From Pseudomonas umsongensis (lineage in GTDB: Bacteria; Pseudomonadota; Gammaproteobacteria; Pseudomonadales; Pseudomonadaceae), in NCBI RefSeq assembly GCF_002236105.1, contig NZ_NIWU01000004.1, forward strand, positions 1 to 64,000: a stretch of DNA of 64,000 nucleotides, in the 5' to 3' direction. The translations under genes and the position numbers were made by a program. Positions 62,979-64,000 of this stretch are shown here, piece after piece. Numbering within the stretch: position 1 is the stretch's first letter; the number at the start of each line of letters is the position of its first letter. The notes below the pieces were generated by a model. The model was not told the origin of the DNA. It saw only the letters and a list, made by a program, of their open reading frames with translations, and did not search any database.

Positions 62979-64000
62979 ATGAAGCGTCGCAGTTTGATCA
63001 AGGCTTTCACACTCACGGCAAGCATTGCCGCGATGGGCATGACCTGGACTGTCCAGGCCGCCGAGACCATCAAGGTCGGTATCCTGCATTCGTTGTCCGG
63101 CACCATGGCGATCTCGGAAACATCGCTCAAGGACATGGCACTGATGACCATCGACGAGATCAACGCCAAGGGCGGCGTGAACGGCAAGATGCTTGAAGCG
63201 GTGGTGGTGGACCCGGCGTCGAACTGGCCTCTGTTCGCGGAAAAGGGCCGACAGCTGCTGACCCAGGACAAGGTCGCCGTGGTATTCGGTTGCTGGACCT
63301 CGGTGTCGCGCAAATCGGTGTTGCCGGTGTTCGAAGAGCTCAATGGCCTGCTGTTCTATCCGGTGCAATACGAAGGTGAAGAGATGTCGCCGAACGTGTT
63401 CTACACCGGTGCCGCGCCAAACCAGCAGGCGATCCCGGCCGTCGAATACCTGATGAGCGAGGAAGGTGGCAGTGCCAAGCGCTACTTCCTGCTCGGTACC
63501 GACTACGTCTACCCGCGGACCACCAACAAGATCCTGCGTTCGTTCCTGCACTCCAAAGGCGTGGCCGACAAGGACATCGAAGAGGTCTACACGCCGTTCG
63601 GTCACAGCGACTACCAGACCATCGTCGCTAACATCAAGAAATTCTCGGCTGGTGGCAAGACAGCGGTCATCTCGACGGTCAATGGCGATTCCAACGTGCC
63701 GTTCTACAAGGAACTGGCGAACCAGGGACTGAAAGCCACTGACGTGCCGGTCGTGGCCTTCTCGGTGGGCGAAGAAGAACTGCGCGGCATCGACACCAAG
63801 CCACTGGTGGGCAACCTCGCAGCATGGAATTACTTTGAGTCGGTGGAGAACCCGGCGAACAAGAAATTCGTCGCCGACTGGAAAGCCTATGCGAAGAAAC
63901 ACAACCTGCCAGGCGCCGATAAAGCCGTGACCAACGACCCGATGGAAGCCACCTACGTCGGCATCCACATGTGGGCGCAGGCCGCCGAAAAAGCCAAGTC
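62979..64000 (+). CDS. urtA: Urea ABC transporter substrate-binding protein (partial)
   Basis: The first 340 codons, running off the window. The ATG at 62979 has GGAG nine bases upstream. The N-terminus (MKRRSLIKAFTLTASIAAMG) is a signal peptide with an RRxLxK pattern that could use the Tat route. The mature part shows ETIKVGILHSLSGTMAISET, VAVVFGCWTSVSRKSVLPVF and LLFYPVQYEGEEMSPNVFYT, characteristic of UrtA/FmdD-type periplasmic proteins. It delivers urea to UrtBCDE, which should follow. Corresponds to PA4858. Confidence 0.95.
   Translation, partial: MKRRSLIKAFTLTASIAAMGMTWTVQAAETIKVGILHSLSGTMAISETSLKDMALMTIDEINAKGGVNGKMLEAVVVDPASNWPLFAEKGRQLLTQDKVAVVFGCWTSVSRKSVLPVFEELNGLLFYPVQYEGEEMSPNVFYTGAAPNQQAIPAVEYLMSEEGGSAKRYFLLGTDYVYPRTTNKILRSFLHSKGVADKDIEEVYTPFGHSDYQTIVANIKKFSAGGKTAVISTVNGDSNVPFYKELANQGLKATDVPVVAFSVGEEELRGIDTKPLVGNLAAWNYFESVENPANKKFVADWKAYAKKHNLPGADKAVTNDPMEATYVGIHMWAQAAEKAK

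Noticed and set aside
1..64000. tRNA, rRNA or prophage genes
   Set aside because: No cloverleaf sequences, ribosomal RNA or phage structural genes were recognised in the intergenic regions or frames.

Overview
The window is chromosomal DNA from a Pseudomonas, most likely the P. fluorescens group. The basis is the run of genes from about 20.1 to 43.6 kb, which I recognise in order as the P. aeruginosa PA4839-PA4857 neighbourhood (speA, sui1, a NUDIX gene, a DUF2333 gene, gcbA, ctpL, dsbD, aroQ, accB, accC, prmA, a DUF3426 gene, dusB, fis, purH, purD, retS, marC). It ends in urtA at the right edge, as in PAO1. REP/REPIN palindromes typical of fluorescent pseudomonads sit in the gaps. No rRNA, tRNA, CRISPR array, transposase or prophage was seen. 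All names rest on reading motifs and gene order, not on database searches.

0-6.3 kb, leftward: a type VI secretion vgrG island. It runs vgrG, a phospholipase D effector with two HKD motifs (Tle5/PldB type), a Sel1-repeat lipoprotein that is probably its immunity protein, and then a near-identical but internally deleted second copy of the effector that leaves the window. 6.7-13.3 kb: a reduced Flp-pilus/PprAB locus (pprB, prepilin peptidase fppA, a TadE-like pseudopilin gene, sensor pprA, tadG) without the Tad ATPase and secretin genes. 13.4-17.7 kb: two DUF4136 lipoproteins, cmoM, a MazG-like pyrophosphohydrolase, a small membrane protein and a MATE transporter. 17.7-19.9 kb: a second, short vgrG with a DUF4123 chaperone gene but no cargo effector.

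20-43.6 kb: the conserved core. It holds polyamine synthesis, c-di-GMP signalling (GcbA), phosphate-type chemotaxis, periplasmic disulfide reduction, shikimate and malonyl-CoA synthesis, translation and tRNA modification, purine synthesis and the lifestyle switch RetS.

43.6-62.9 kb: accessory cargo lying between marC and urtA. It begins with two unrecognised genes (43.6-45.1 kb) that share sequence features with a third at 50.0 kb. These bracket a leftward cobG-cobH-cobI-cobJ operon; a rightward cobL-cbiD-cobK operon follows. Then comes a copper module: a possible Cys-Cys leader peptide, DUF2946, PCuAC chaperone, a Met-rich DUF2946 protein, the OprC copper receptor and a PepSY membrane protein. 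Last is a 1100-residue protein made of five repeated DUF4329-like modules. urtA follows with a good sigma-54 promoter.

The observations I rate highest are the three-member family flanking the cob genes, the five-module DUF4329-like protein, and the copper leader/DUF2946 arrangement that could give post-transcriptional control of oprC.
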